Shown here one piece after another: positions 8,064-16,257 of a DNA stretch of 44,868 nt (position 1 is its first letter; each line of letters opens with the position of its first letter). The position numbers and the translations under genes were made by a program. The notes beneath the pieces were generated by a model that saw only the letters and a program-made list of their open reading frames with translations, made no database searches and was not told the origin of the DNA. Origin of the DNA: Prevotella sp. CAG:1185. GTDB lineage: Bacteria > Bacteroidota > Bacteroidia > Bacteroidales > Bacteroidaceae. The stretch covers positions 1 to 44,868 of the forward strand of contig HF992566.1 in NCBI GenBank assembly GCA_000436695.1, in the 5' to 3' direction.

Positions 8064-8664
8064 CGTAGGAAGACAACTCGGAAGCGGCGGACTCATTATC
8101 GCAAAAAAACTTGCTGACGAATTCGGATGCAAATTTTATGACCGCGAGCTGCTGAACCTTGCTGCCAAGGAAAGTGGATTCAGTGAGAAGTTTTTCGAAC
8201 AGAATGACGAGAAAAAAGGATTCTTCAAATCGTTGTTCCATATGCATGTTCCATATATATCCGATAATTGCTTCTATAACAACAAACTGTCCCAGGAGAG
8301 CCTTTTCCAATTTCAAAGCGATGCAATACGCAAAGCTGCAGAAACTCACTCATGCGTATTTGTAGGAAGGTGTGCCGACTATGTTCTGCGCGATTTCAAT
8401 GATATGGTCAGCGTCTTTATCACAGCAAATCTTGACGAACGCATAAAACGTATATGCAAACGTCACAACTGCAACGAAGAAGAAGCAAAAAAGATTATTG
8501 AAAGCAAAGAAGACAGCCGCTCGTCATACTACAACTACTATACAGGTAAAACATGGGGACACAGCACATCTTACGACTTGTGTATAAACTCAAGTTTGCT
8601 TGGCATCGACGGAACTGTCGACTTTCTGAAAGAATTTATTATTAAGAGTCTTGACCTGAAATAA
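8035..8664 (+). CDS. Cytidylate kinase-like family protein
   Basis: A 209-aa P-loop NMP-kinase-like protein of the cytidylate-kinase-2 type. The glycine-rich loop is GRQLGSGGLIIAKKLA (residues 13-28) and YDRELL follows, as in this family. VFVGRCADYVL (about 108-118) and a basic lid with ICKRHN and SRSSYYNYYTGK are also typical. The true CMP kinase is a separate gene at 38.5 kb, so this one probably phosphorylates another nucleotide or has a different role. It overlaps the MATE gene by 29 bp and uses the same promoter. Confidence 0.8.
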   Translation: METKKKIIISVGRQLGSGGLIIAKKLADEFGCKFYDRELLNLAAKESGFSEKFFEQNDEKKGFFKSLFHMHVPYISDNCFYNNKLSQESLFQFQSDAIRKAAETHSCVFVGRCADYVLRDFNDMVSVFITANLDERIKRICKRHNCNEEEAKKIIESKEDSRSSYYNYYTGKTWGHSTSYDLCINSSLLGIDGTVDFLKEFIIKSLDLK

Positions 8665-8719
8665 CATTCGTATCACGTGCTGACGGCAAATAACAACAAT
8701 AATAATAAGCCATAAATTA

Positions 8720-9238
8720 ATGAAACGCATAGGAATCATTAGCGACACACACGCATATTGGGACGACAAATATCTGAAATATTTCGAACCCTGCGATGAG
8801 ATATGGCACGCAGGCGACATAGGCTCACTTGAAGTAGCACAAAAGTTGGCCGAATTTCGCACGTTGAGAGCTGTCTACGGCAACTGTGACGGAGGCGACC
8901 TCAGAAGAATGTTCAGAGAAACATTACGTTGGAAATGTGAAGACACCGAAGTGCTTATGAAGCATATCGGCGGCTATCCCGGAAACTACGACTCCAGCAT
9001 CAGAGTTTCTATATATGCCATGCCGCCACAACTTTTTATCAGCGGACATTCGCACATTCTTAAAGTGAAATACGACAAAACGCTCAACCTGCTGCACATA
9101 AATCCGGGCGCAGCCGGACTGCAGGGATGGCACAAAGACCGCACTCTCGTAAGGCTCACGATAGACGGAAGCACATTTAAGGATCTTGAAGTTGTAACAT
9201 TATCTGACCCAAGAAAATGCGACGGACACAATTTTTAG
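8720..9238 (+). CDS. YfcE-type metallophosphoesterase
   Basis: A 172-aa calcineurin-like phosphodiesterase of the YfcE/MJ0936 family. All five metal-binding motifs are present: SDTH (residues 8-11), GDIG, GNCD, GHSH and the terminal INPGAAG. Members hydrolyse phosphodiesters in vitro with Mn2+; the natural substrate is unknown. It lies 55 nt after the kinase-like gene, in the same direction, and probably belongs to the same transcript. Confidence 0.88.
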   Translation: MKRIGIISDTHAYWDDKYLKYFEPCDEIWHAGDIGSLEVAQKLAEFRTLRAVYGNCDGGDLRRMFRETLRWKCEDTEVLMKHIGGYPGNYDSSIRVSIYAMPPQLFISGHSHILKVKYDKTLNLLHINPGAAGLQGWHKDRTLVRLTIDGSTFKDLEVVTLSDPRKCDGHNF

Positions 9239-9290
9239 ATAAAAACCGAGTTATCTTAAATAAAGAGCATTAACAATAAAAATCAATAAT

Positions 9291-10439
9291 ATGAAAACCT
9301 ATCTTGTTACCGGAGCTGCCGGATTTATCGGCTCAAACTTTATTAAGTATCTTCTTTATAAAAAATACAAGGAAGAAGACATTAAGATAATAGTGCTCGA
9401 CCTGTTGACCTACGCTGGCAACTACGGCACAATAAAAGACGATGTCGACGGCAAGAGATGCATATTCGTTCATGGCGACATACGCGACAGAGAGCTGGCC
9501 GACAAACTGTTTTCAGAAAACAACATCGACTATGTAGTAAACTTTGCAGCCGAAAGCCATGTTGACCGCAGTATTGAGAATCCTCAGCTGTTCCTTGAAA
9601 CCAACATTCTCGGCACTCAAAACTTGCTCGACGCAGCAAGAAGAGCATGGGTAACAGGAAAGGACGAAACAGGATATCCTCTATGGAAAGAGGGAAAACG
9701 TTTCCATCAGGTAAGCACCGACGAAGTTTACGGCTCACTTGGCAAAGAAGGATACTTCACCGAGACCACTCCGCTCTGTCCTCATAGCCCTTACAGTGCA
9801 TCAAAGACAAGTGCCGACATGTTTGTCATGGCATATCATGACACTTATCACATGCCCGTAACTATAACAAGGTGCTCTAACAACTATGGGCCATATCACT
9901 TCCCTGAGAAACTTATACCGCTGATAATCAACAATATTCTCGAAGGAAAACAGCTGCCAGTGTACGGAAAAGGAGACAACGTTAGAGACTGGCTATACGT
10001 TGAAGACCACTGTAAAGCCATCGACCTTGTGGTAAGAGAAGGTAAGGAAGGCGAAGTGTATAACGTGGGAGGACACAATGAGATGACAAACATCGACATC
10101 GTAAAACTTACGATAAAGACCATACACGACATGATGGCTAAGGACAAAGGACTGCGCAAGATACTGAAAAAACAGGTGAAAGACGCAAACGGAGAGATTG
10201 CAATAGACTGGATTAACGACAGCTTAATCACTTTTGTAAAAGACCGACTGGGGCATGATCAGCGCTATGCAATAGATCCGACAAAGATAAAGAATGAACT
10301 TGGCTGGTATCCCGAAACTAAATTTGCCGACGGAATAGTAAAGACAATAAAATGGAACCTTGAAAACCAAGACTGGGTTAAAGAGGTTACAAGCGGCGAT
10401 TACCAAAAATATTATGAACAAATGTATTCAAACAGATAA
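9291..10439 (+). CDS. rfbB: dTDP-glucose 4,6-dehydratase
   Basis: An extended short-chain dehydrogenase (382 aa) converting dTDP-glucose to dTDP-4-keto-6-deoxyglucose, the shared precursor of many deoxysugars. NAD binding: TGAAGFIGSNF (7-17). Catalytic residues: TDE at 143-145 in VSTDEVYGS, and YSASK (Tyr168, Lys172). ENPQLFLETNILGTQNLL and NNYGPYHFPEKLIPL are RmlB-specific. It carries an insertion of about 30 residues with KDKGLRKILKKQ near 280-310 relative to E. coli RmlB. No thymidylyltransferase (rfbA) is in the window. It feeds the FdtA/FdtB-like enzymes downstream. Confidence 0.93.
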   Translation: MKTYLVTGAAGFIGSNFIKYLLYKKYKEEDIKIIVLDLLTYAGNYGTIKDDVDGKRCIFVHGDIRDRELADKLFSENNIDYVVNFAAESHVDRSIENPQLFLETNILGTQNLLDAARRAWVTGKDETGYPLWKEGKRFHQVSTDEVYGSLGKEGYFTETTPLCPHSPYSASKTSADMFVMAYHDTYHMPVTITRCSNNYGPYHFPEKLIPLIINNILEGKQLPVYGKGDNVRDWLYVEDHCKAIDLVVREGKEGEVYNVGGHNEMTNIDIVKLTIKTIHDMMAKDKGLRKILKKQVKDANGEIAIDWINDSLITFVKDRLGHDQRYAIDPTKIKNELGWYPETKFADGIVKTIKWNLENQDWVKEVTSGDYQKYYEQMYSNR

Positions 10440-10452
10440 TACAGAAGACAAT

Positions 10453-10488
10453 GTCAGGAAATGAATTGAAAAACATTCGTTTCCTGAC
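10453..10488 (+). terminator. Stem-loop after rfbB
   Basis: GTCAGGAAATGAA (10453-10465) pairs with TTCGTTTCCTGAC (10476-10488), 13 bp with one G-U. Only a weak T-tract (GTTTG) follows, so it may attenuate rather than stop transcription into the downstream genes. Confidence 0.5.
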
Positions 10489-10538
10489 GTTTGCAATATA
10501 AAAATTTATATCTACGACGATTCAAAACTTACATTAAA

Positions 10539-10835
10539 ATGGACGCATTGTCACAAGAGCTTCAAGATTTTCTTATACGACTCGGAAAGGAGCCTAACTG
10601 CGTGAGTGAGAAAATAGAGCATTACGTTAAACACATAATGCATCTTATCTATGCTGACGACGAAACCATGCTTCAGCAATACTATGGTCTGTTCGGCAAC
10701 GATGTAAAACCGCTCGAGGACATAGCCAAAGAACACAGCGTAAGCACCGAAACCATGAGAAAAATTATTGAAGCCAATGTAAGAAGAATGGCCGTATCGC
10801 CTGAATGGCAAATGGTGAAACAACTAATTAAGTAG
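10539..10835 (+). CDS. Stand-alone sigma-70 region 4-like HTH protein
   Basis: A 98-aa protein with the ATG chosen here; a TTG 48 nt upstream would add a basic, atypical stretch. The C-terminal half (about residues 50-90) reads like RpoD region 4: QYYGLFG, PLEDIAKEHSVSTETMRKI, then EANVRRM, that is, a YGL motif, a helix-turn-helix and a basic helix. There is no region 2 for -10 recognition, so it cannot act as a normal sigma factor. It may be a DNA-binding regulator or an RNA polymerase partner. It sits between rfbB and purT, 5 nt before purT. I do not know its established function. Confidence 0.7.
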   Translation: MDALSQELQDFLIRLGKEPNCVSEKIEHYVKHIMHLIYADDETMLQQYYGLFGNDVKPLEDIAKEHSVSTETMRKIIEANVRRMAVSPEWQMVKQLIK

Positions 10836-10840
10836 TAATA

Positions 10841-12001
10841 ATGAAGAAAATACTGTTATTAGGCTCAGGAGAACTGGGCAAGGAATTTGTTATCGCGGCA
10901 AAACGTGCCGGACAATATGTAATCGCATGCGACCGCTATGCTAATGCTCCTGCAATGCAGGTGGCTGACGAATGCGAAGTGTTCAGCATGCTTGACGGCG
11001 ATGCACTCGATAAAGTGGTGAAAAAACATCAACCTGACATCATCGTCCCTGAGATAGAGGCTATACGTACAGAAAGACTTTTCGACTTTGAAAAAGAAGG
11101 AATACAAGTTGTTCCGAGTGCACGTGCCGTTAACTTTACGATGAACCGTAAGGCAATACGAGACCTTGCAGCTAAGGAACTTGGACTAAAAACAGCTAAA
11201 TATTTCTACGCAAAGACACTTGACGAGCTGAAAGAACATTCTAAAGAGATTGGTTTCCCATGCGTAATCAAACCTTTGATGTCATCTTCAGGCCACGGAC
11301 AGAGCGTTGTCAAATCTGCAGATGAACTTGAGGCAGCCTTCAATGCCGCAATGGAAGGCAGTCGCGGAGACGTAAAAGAAATAATTATCGAGGAATTTAT
11401 TCACTTTGACAGTGAGTTCACACTGCTCACAGTTACTCAGAAAAACGGTCCGACACTGTTCTGTCCTCCTATTGGACACGTACAGAAAAATGGTGACTAC
11501 CGTGAAAGCTGGCAACCGTTTGCGCTCAGCGAAGCCGACCTGAAAGAAGCACAGCACATGGCAGAAGCCGTTACCAGCGCACTAACAGGTGCCGGAATAT
11601 GGGGCGTAGAGTTCTTCTTAAGTCATGACAAAGGCGTGATATTCTCAGAATTGTCACCACGTCCGCACGACACCGGTATGGTTACACTCGGACACACTCT
11701 TAACTTAAACGAGTTTGAGCTGCACTTCCGTGCCGTAATGGGCTTGCCAATACCTGCCATACATCTTGAACATGCAGGCGCAAGCGCTGTTGTACTTGCA
11801 AAAGAAGAAGCTCATCACGAACCAGAATACAATATGCTGGATGTACTGAAAGAGGACTACACACGCCTGCGTATCTTCGGAAAACAAGAGCAACATGTAA
11901 ACAGACGTATGGGCGTAGTACTGTGCTATGGTGACACAGACGCAGACACAACGGCGCTGAGAGACAAGGCAAAACGTCTTGCAGCAACCGTAATAAAATA
12001 G
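10841..12001 (+). CDS. purT: Formate-dependent phosphoribosylglycinamide formyltransferase
   Basis: PurT is an ATP-grasp enzyme that formylates GAR using formate and ATP, the folate-independent route for the third step of purine synthesis. The protein is 386 aa, with ILLLGSGELGKEF at the N-terminus, PEIEAIRTERL (about 67-77), the ATP-binding loop SSSGHGQSVVKS (where E. coli PurT has SSGKGQ), IIEEFIHFDSEFTLLT, and the metal site SELSPRPHDTGMVTL. It begins 5 nt after the sigma-4-like gene. It is not an obvious part of sugar metabolism and appears to have been placed in this operon. Confidence 0.93.
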   Translation: MKKILLLGSGELGKEFVIAAKRAGQYVIACDRYANAPAMQVADECEVFSMLDGDALDKVVKKHQPDIIVPEIEAIRTERLFDFEKEGIQVVPSARAVNFTMNRKAIRDLAAKELGLKTAKYFYAKTLDELKEHSKEIGFPCVIKPLMSSSGHGQSVVKSADELEAAFNAAMEGSRGDVKEIIIEEFIHFDSEFTLLTVTQKNGPTLFCPPIGHVQKNGDYRESWQPFALSEADLKEAQHMAEAVTSALTGAGIWGVEFFLSHDKGVIFSELSPRPHDTGMVTLGHTLNLNEFELHFRAVMGLPIPAIHLEHAGASAVVLAKEEAHHEPEYNMLDVLKEDYTRLRIFGKQEQHVNRRMGVVLCYGDTDADTTALRDKAKRLAATVIK

Positions 12002-12019
12002 CAGAGGCTTAGAAAAAGG

Positions 12020-13093
12020 ATGATAGAGACATTACAAGGCTGCAGAATAATATTCATATTTCTGATATTCATGTCGCATTTTACATGGACTGATACAGAA
12101 GAATTTTGTTTTGGAGGTGATTGTGGTGTCTCTTTCTTCTTTATGCTCAGCGGTTTTGTATTGTGCCACGCTCACGGAAAAGAGGTAACAGAAAACAGGT
12201 TTAATCAGAAGAGATTTTTATTTAGGCAACTATCCAAGATTTATCCGCTTCACATTGCAACTTTGCTGGCTACAATATTAATAGGGGTAAAAGCCGGAAT
12301 TCTTCCCGACATAGGCAATCTTGCATTAAACATTACGTTGCTCCAAAGTTGGATACCTAAGCCTGAAACCCACTTTGCCTTCAATGGCGTATCATGGTTT
12401 CTATCCGACATAATGTTCTTTTATCTCATATTTCCGCTACTTGTCAGGTGCATAACAAAAGCTACGATACTGAATCTTTCATATGGAATTGCAGCCGTTG
12501 CAGCAGCATACGCATGTATTCAGGTTATAATACCAGAACAACAGGTAAACAGTTTGCTGTATGTTTCGCCCATACTGAGAATTATCGACTTTGCAATCGG
12601 CATAATTTTGTACAGATTATACGTATCTGATTTTACAAGAACAGTTATTAGGAAGATGAAATCATACGGCAAATTTCGATCCGGAATTATCGGATGCGCC
12701 GTAATAATAATGATGATAGGAATATACGCCGTATATCAGATAACTCCGCAAAGATGGCGCTGCACAAGTCTGTTTTGGCTGCCCATGCCGATATTTATTT
12801 ATGTCATGGCTGTTTCAAACGAGACAGGAGGGCTAATTGCTGATATACTCAAAAGCAAGACCGTATTATGGCTGAGCAGGCTGACAATGGAAATATTCAT
12901 GATACACAAGATTGTCATCGACATTGTGAAAAACATACTGATGAAAATCGGTATTGACGTTGGATACACATTGACATGCCTGATTTGCGTAGCCATAACA
13001 ATTGGAGCAGCCTATATGACAGAAAGATATTTTGTAAGATATACGAGCCTTTACCTAAAAAGAAAATATTTAAGCTATGAACAAAATAATTGA
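12020..13093 (+). CDS. Membrane acyltransferase (acyltransferase 3 family)
   Basis: A 357-aa multi-pass inner-membrane protein of the OafA/YrhL-like acyltransferase-3 family, which transfers acetyl or other acyl groups onto surface glycans. The N-terminal helix has the conserved His (FLIFMSHF, His20). GGDCGVSFFFMLSGFVLC (about 33-50) is the family signature, followed by about eight more helices and a basic C-terminus. It overlaps the FdtA-like gene by 17 bp, so it is translationally coupled to sugar biosynthesis and probably decorates the same glycan. The acceptor is unknown. Confidence 0.85.
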   Translation: MIETLQGCRIIFIFLIFMSHFTWTDTEEFCFGGDCGVSFFFMLSGFVLCHAHGKEVTENRFNQKRFLFRQLSKIYPLHIATLLATILIGVKAGILPDIGNLALNITLLQSWIPKPETHFAFNGVSWFLSDIMFFYLIFPLLVRCITKATILNLSYGIAAVAAAYACIQVIIPEQQVNSLLYVSPILRIIDFAIGIILYRLYVSDFTRTVIRKMKSYGKFRSGIIGCAVIIMMIGIYAVYQITPQRWRCTSLFWLPMPIFIYVMAVSNETGGLIADILKSKTVLWLSRLTMEIFMIHKIVIDIVKNILMKIGIDVGYTLTCLICVAITIGAAYMTERYFVRYTSLYLKRKYLSYEQNN

Positions 13094-13487
13094 CATTCCA
13101 AAAATAATCGACCCAAGAGGCAACCTTACTGTAACAGAAGGTGAAAACCACATTCCGTTCAGCATCAAACGCACTTACTGGGTATATGACGTACCGGCAG
13201 GAGAAAGCCGCGGCGGACATGCACACAAAGAGTGCAAAGAGTTCTTGGTTGCCATAAGCGGCAGTTTCAGCGTTACACTCGACAATGGAAAAGAAAAGAA
13301 GACGTTTCTTCTTAACCATCCATATCAGGGACTTTTAATCGATGTAAACATCTGGCGTACACTCGACGACTTCTCATCGGGAGCAGTCTGCCTTGTGCTT
13401 GCTTCTGAAAGGTTTGAGGAAGAAGACTATATACGCGACTATAACGACTATCTGGAGTATGTCAAAAACAATCCTCAGGAACTGTAA
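13077..13487 (+). CDS. dTDP-4-keto-6-deoxyglucose 3,4-ketoisomerase (FdtA/QdtA-like cupin)
   Basis: A small cupin (136 aa) of the FdtA/WxcM-C family that moves the keto group of dTDP-4-keto-6-deoxyglucose from C4 to C3, preparing it for amination. GGHAHKECKEFLVAISGSF (47-65) carries the two catalytic/structural histidines (H48, H50). The family signature GLLIDVNIWRTLDDFS, VCLVLAS and DYIRDYNDYLEY follow in order. Whether the product has galacto (FdtA) or gluco (QdtA) configuration cannot be decided by eye. The aminotransferase follows 22 nt later. Confidence 0.87.
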   Translation: MNKIIDIPKIIDPRGNLTVTEGENHIPFSIKRTYWVYDVPAGESRGGHAHKECKEFLVAISGSFSVTLDNGKEKKTFLLNHPYQGLLIDVNIWRTLDDFSSGAVCLVLASERFEEEDYIRDYNDYLEYVKNNPQEL

Positions 13488-13509
13488 TATGTAAGCTAAA
13501 AAAGTAAAG

Positions 13510-14616
13510 ATGAACAGAATTGTAAAATACTCTGACTTAACCAAAAACACCACAAGATATTCAGCTGAAATAGAAGAGGCTGTCAGAAGAGTTGTCAACA
13601 GCGGCTGGTATCTGCGCGGAAAAGAGACAGAACGATTTGAAAAAGACTTTGCTGCATATATAGGCACAACGCACTGTGTAGGATGCGGCAACGGACTCGA
13701 TGCGCTTACGCTTATCCTGAGGGCATATGTAGAGATGGGCGTGATGACGGAAGGAGACGAGGTTATTGTTCCTGCCAACACATACATTGCGTCGATACTC
13801 GCCGTTACGGAAAACAAACTGGTGCCGGTGTTGGTAGAGCCTGACATAGAAACGCTTCAGATAAACGACAGACTGATCGAACAGGCCATAACCGAACGCA
13901 CAAAGGCTATAATGATTGTGCATCTTTACGGACGCTGCGCATACACCGATAAGATTGGCGAACTGTGCAGAAAATATAACCTGAAACTTATTGAAGACAA
14001 CGCACAGGGCCACGGCTGCAGCTATAATGGCATACATACAGGAGCACTGGGCGATGCAGCAGGACATAGTTTCTATCCCACAAAGAACCTCGGTGCATTG
14101 GGAGATGCAGGCGCTGTAACGACAAACGACAGCGAACTTGCCGGCATGATACGCTCGTTAGGAAATTACGGCTCTGCCAAGAAATATGTATTTGACCACA
14201 TTGGACGCAACAGCCGTATTGACGAAATACAGGCAGCCGTGCTTGATGTCAAGCTGAAATATCTTGACGAAGACAACCAAATGAGAAGAAACAAGGCGCT
14301 GCGCTACATACAGAAAATTGATAATAAAAGTATCAAGGTGCCGTCGGAAAACTATTGGAAAAACAGTGTTTTCCACATTTTCCCCATTCTTTGTGAAAAG
14401 CGCGACGAACTGAAGACATATCTAAGCGACCATGGCGTGCAGACAGAAGTACACTACCCCATTGCCCCACACAAACAAAAATGCTATGAGGCATGGGCTT
14501 CTTTGTCGCTGCCTGTAACGGAACAGATACACAGACAGGAATTGAGTCTGCCTATGAGTCCTGCGCTCGATGATAACGACCAGGACTATGTAATAGAACT
14601 TCTCAATAACTTTTAA
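13510..14616 (+). CDS. DegT/DnrJ/EryC1/StrS sugar aminotransferase (FdtB/QdtB-like)
   Basis: A 368-aa PLP enzyme of the DegT family predicted to aminate the 3-keto sugar nucleotide made by the neighbouring cupin, giving dTDP-3-amino-3,6-dideoxyhexose. The PLP lysine is K192 in SFYPTKNLGALGDAG, the pyridine-binding Asp is D163 in IEDNAQGHG, and the N-terminal GNGLDALTLILRAY motif binds the cofactor phosphate. GRNSRIDEIQAAVL (about 236-249) is also conserved. Its position directly after the ketoisomerase, as in the Fdt and Qdt pathways, supports this role over other DegT substrates. Confidence 0.88.
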   Translation: MNRIVKYSDLTKNTTRYSAEIEEAVRRVVNSGWYLRGKETERFEKDFAAYIGTTHCVGCGNGLDALTLILRAYVEMGVMTEGDEVIVPANTYIASILAVTENKLVPVLVEPDIETLQINDRLIEQAITERTKAIMIVHLYGRCAYTDKIGELCRKYNLKLIEDNAQGHGCSYNGIHTGALGDAAGHSFYPTKNLGALGDAGAVTTNDSELAGMIRSLGNYGSAKKYVFDHIGRNSRIDEIQAAVLDVKLKYLDEDNQMRRNKALRYIQKIDNKSIKVPSENYWKNSVFHIFPILCEKRDELKTYLSDHGVQTEVHYPIAPHKQKCYEAWASLSLPVTEQIHRQELSLPMSPALDDNDQDYVIELLNNF

Positions 14617-14629
14617 GTCTACTCAACGA

Positions 14630-15550
14630 ATGCAATTATACGAAGTTACAGCCGAGGAATACGGACAAGCGGGATTTTTTGCACACGTCTACAACAAGTC
14701 TGAGTTTTCAGAACTCAACAAAGGCAAGACCAACGGCATTCATTACCTGCTGATCAAGGACAACAAGACAAGATTCTCCATCGTTCTTGGCGAGAAAAAC
14801 GGTTGCCTTTACAGCCCGTTCTCTGCTCCATACGGCGGGTTCAACATGAAGACACCACAACGCATAGCCTATATGGACGAAGCTGTGGCATTGCTGAAAG
14901 ATTGGGGCAAAGGCCTTGGGATGAAAATAAAAATCACGCTCCAGCCGTCGGTCTACGACCATACACAACTTTCAAAATGGTCAAATGTCATGTTCAGAAA
15001 CGGTCGTCTTACAAACATAGACCTCAACTATCATTTCGATCTTTCGAGATTTCCGCATTACGAAGACTTCATCGACCGCAGCGCACGCAAGAACCTGCAC
15101 AAGGCTATGAATGAAGACTTCATTATAACTCACCTCGACAGTAACAGCAATGCAGACGTTGAACGAGCCTATAGCGTGATAAGCATCAACCGCAAAGAAC
15201 ACGGCTATCCGCTCAGAATGAGCCTTCAGAATGTTACTGACACCGTGAAAATAATAGACGCCGACTTCTTCGTAGTATCTCATAACGGCATTGATGTTGC
15301 CGCGGCACAGGTATTTAAAGTTACAGATGGTGTGGCACAGGTAATCTATTGGGGCGACATAAAAGAATATTCCAATCTCAGAACAATGAACTTCCTGTCA
15401 TACAAAGTCTTTGAATATTACCACAACAAAGGATTCAGAATACTCGACATAGGGCCATCAACAGAAGACGGAATACCAAACAACGGCCTTTGCGACTTCA
15501 AAGAAGGAATCGGATGCTCCGTTACACAAAAGATGTTCTTTGAACTCTGA
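14630..15550 (+). CDS. FemAB/GNAT-like acyltransferase
   Basis: A 306-aa soluble protein of the FemAB/GNAT-like type. The second half has FIDRSARKNLHKAM (about 143-156), a middle domain with VAAAQVFKV and VIYWGDI, and the closing pattern ILDIGPSTEDG...GLCDFKEGIGC, as in FemAB-related sugar transferases. It follows the aminotransferase by 13 nt and is the last gene before a strong terminator. The best guess is N-acylation or N-aminoacylation of the new 3-amino group, replacing the hexapeptide-repeat FdtC/QdtC enzyme of known pathways. This role is inferred from context. Confidence 0.65.
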   Translation: MQLYEVTAEEYGQAGFFAHVYNKSEFSELNKGKTNGIHYLLIKDNKTRFSIVLGEKNGCLYSPFSAPYGGFNMKTPQRIAYMDEAVALLKDWGKGLGMKIKITLQPSVYDHTQLSKWSNVMFRNGRLTNIDLNYHFDLSRFPHYEDFIDRSARKNLHKAMNEDFIITHLDSNSNADVERAYSVISINRKEHGYPLRMSLQNVTDTVKIIDADFFVVSHNGIDVAAAQVFKVTDGVAQVIYWGDIKEYSNLRTMNFLSYKVFEYYHNKGFRILDIGPSTEDGIPNNGLCDFKEGIGCSVTQKMFFEL

Positions 15551-15579
15551 CGTAACAGATAATATAAAGAATAAAAAAT

Positions 15580-15641
15580 TTAAGCCCAAACCGGCTATTA
15601 TGTTACATCTTCTAAAAGATTAACTGCCGGTTTGGGCTTAA
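15580..15641. terminator. Bidirectional terminator between the sugar operon and lutABC
   Basis: A perfect 16-bp inverted repeat, TTAAGCCCAAACCGGC (15580-15595) and GCCGGTTTGGGCTTAA (15626-15641). The 30-nt loop contains a second hairpin, ATCTT-CTAA-AAGAT. T-rich DNA lies on both sides, stronger for the minus strand. It separates convergent operons. Confidence 0.88.
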
Positions 15642-15666
15642 TTTATGTATTGTAGTCAACTGAACT

Positions 15667-16257
15667 TTAGTCTGTAAGAATTACGGTTACGCCGCGCGCA
15701 GCCTGCGCTCCCATTACAAGAGCCTGAGCAATATCGGCAGTCTTTGACGGACCAGATATGAACGAACCATAGCCATAGTCAGTAAACTGTATGCGGGCGT
15801 AAGCCTCGTGCATGTTGCTGACGATGTTCTTGCGGCTCAGCAATATTACAAGATACTCTGAGATAAAGCATATAGCCTTCTCCTTCATTGTCTGCGGAAT
15901 CCATATACATCCGTTCTCAGCCACGCCAATTTCTCCCCTTACAATGCCTACATCAGTGCCGTTGAGGTCTTGAGCCTTTTCAACAGTGTCTGGGTTACGG
16001 TCAGCAATAGTTATTTCAGGCAGATTGCTCGCAAACACCTTAGCATCGGGATACAGCCCCTTGATAATACTATTTACGTCGTCGCCGTCAGACAACTCAA
16101 CAACATGGCTGCCAACATTCTCGCTCATGTCAACAAACTGCACCAGCGGATTGCTGTATTCGACACCCTTCAGTTTGCTGAAATCGGGCATGTCATATTG
16201 CCCGGTAACCTTCATGTTACGTCTGTATTTTGACAATATTTCTTCTTTCGTACTCAT
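15667..16257 (-). CDS. lutC: L-lactate utilization protein LutC
   Basis: LUD-domain subunit (196 aa) of the LutABC system that oxidises L-lactate to pyruvate. The Met chosen (MSTKEEILSKYRRNM) overlaps the lutB stop by an ATGA junction; seven upstream in-frame codons lie inside lutB. Family features are VGIVRGEIGVAENGCIWI (substrate/cofactor site, about 102-119), AICFISEYLVIL and the terminal GPSKTADIAQALVMGAQAARGVTVIL. It is the third gene of lutA-lutB-lutC, all joined by 4-bp overlaps. Confidence 0.9.
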   Translation of the reverse strand: MSTKEEILSKYRRNMKVTGQYDMPDFSKLKGVEYSNPLVQFVDMSENVGSHVVELSDGDDVNSIIKGLYPDAKVFASNLPEITIADRNPDTVEKAQDLNGTDVGIVRGEIGVAENGCIWIPQTMKEKAICFISEYLVILLSRKNIVSNMHEAYARIQFTDYGYGSFISGPSKTADIAQALVMGAQAARGVTVILTD

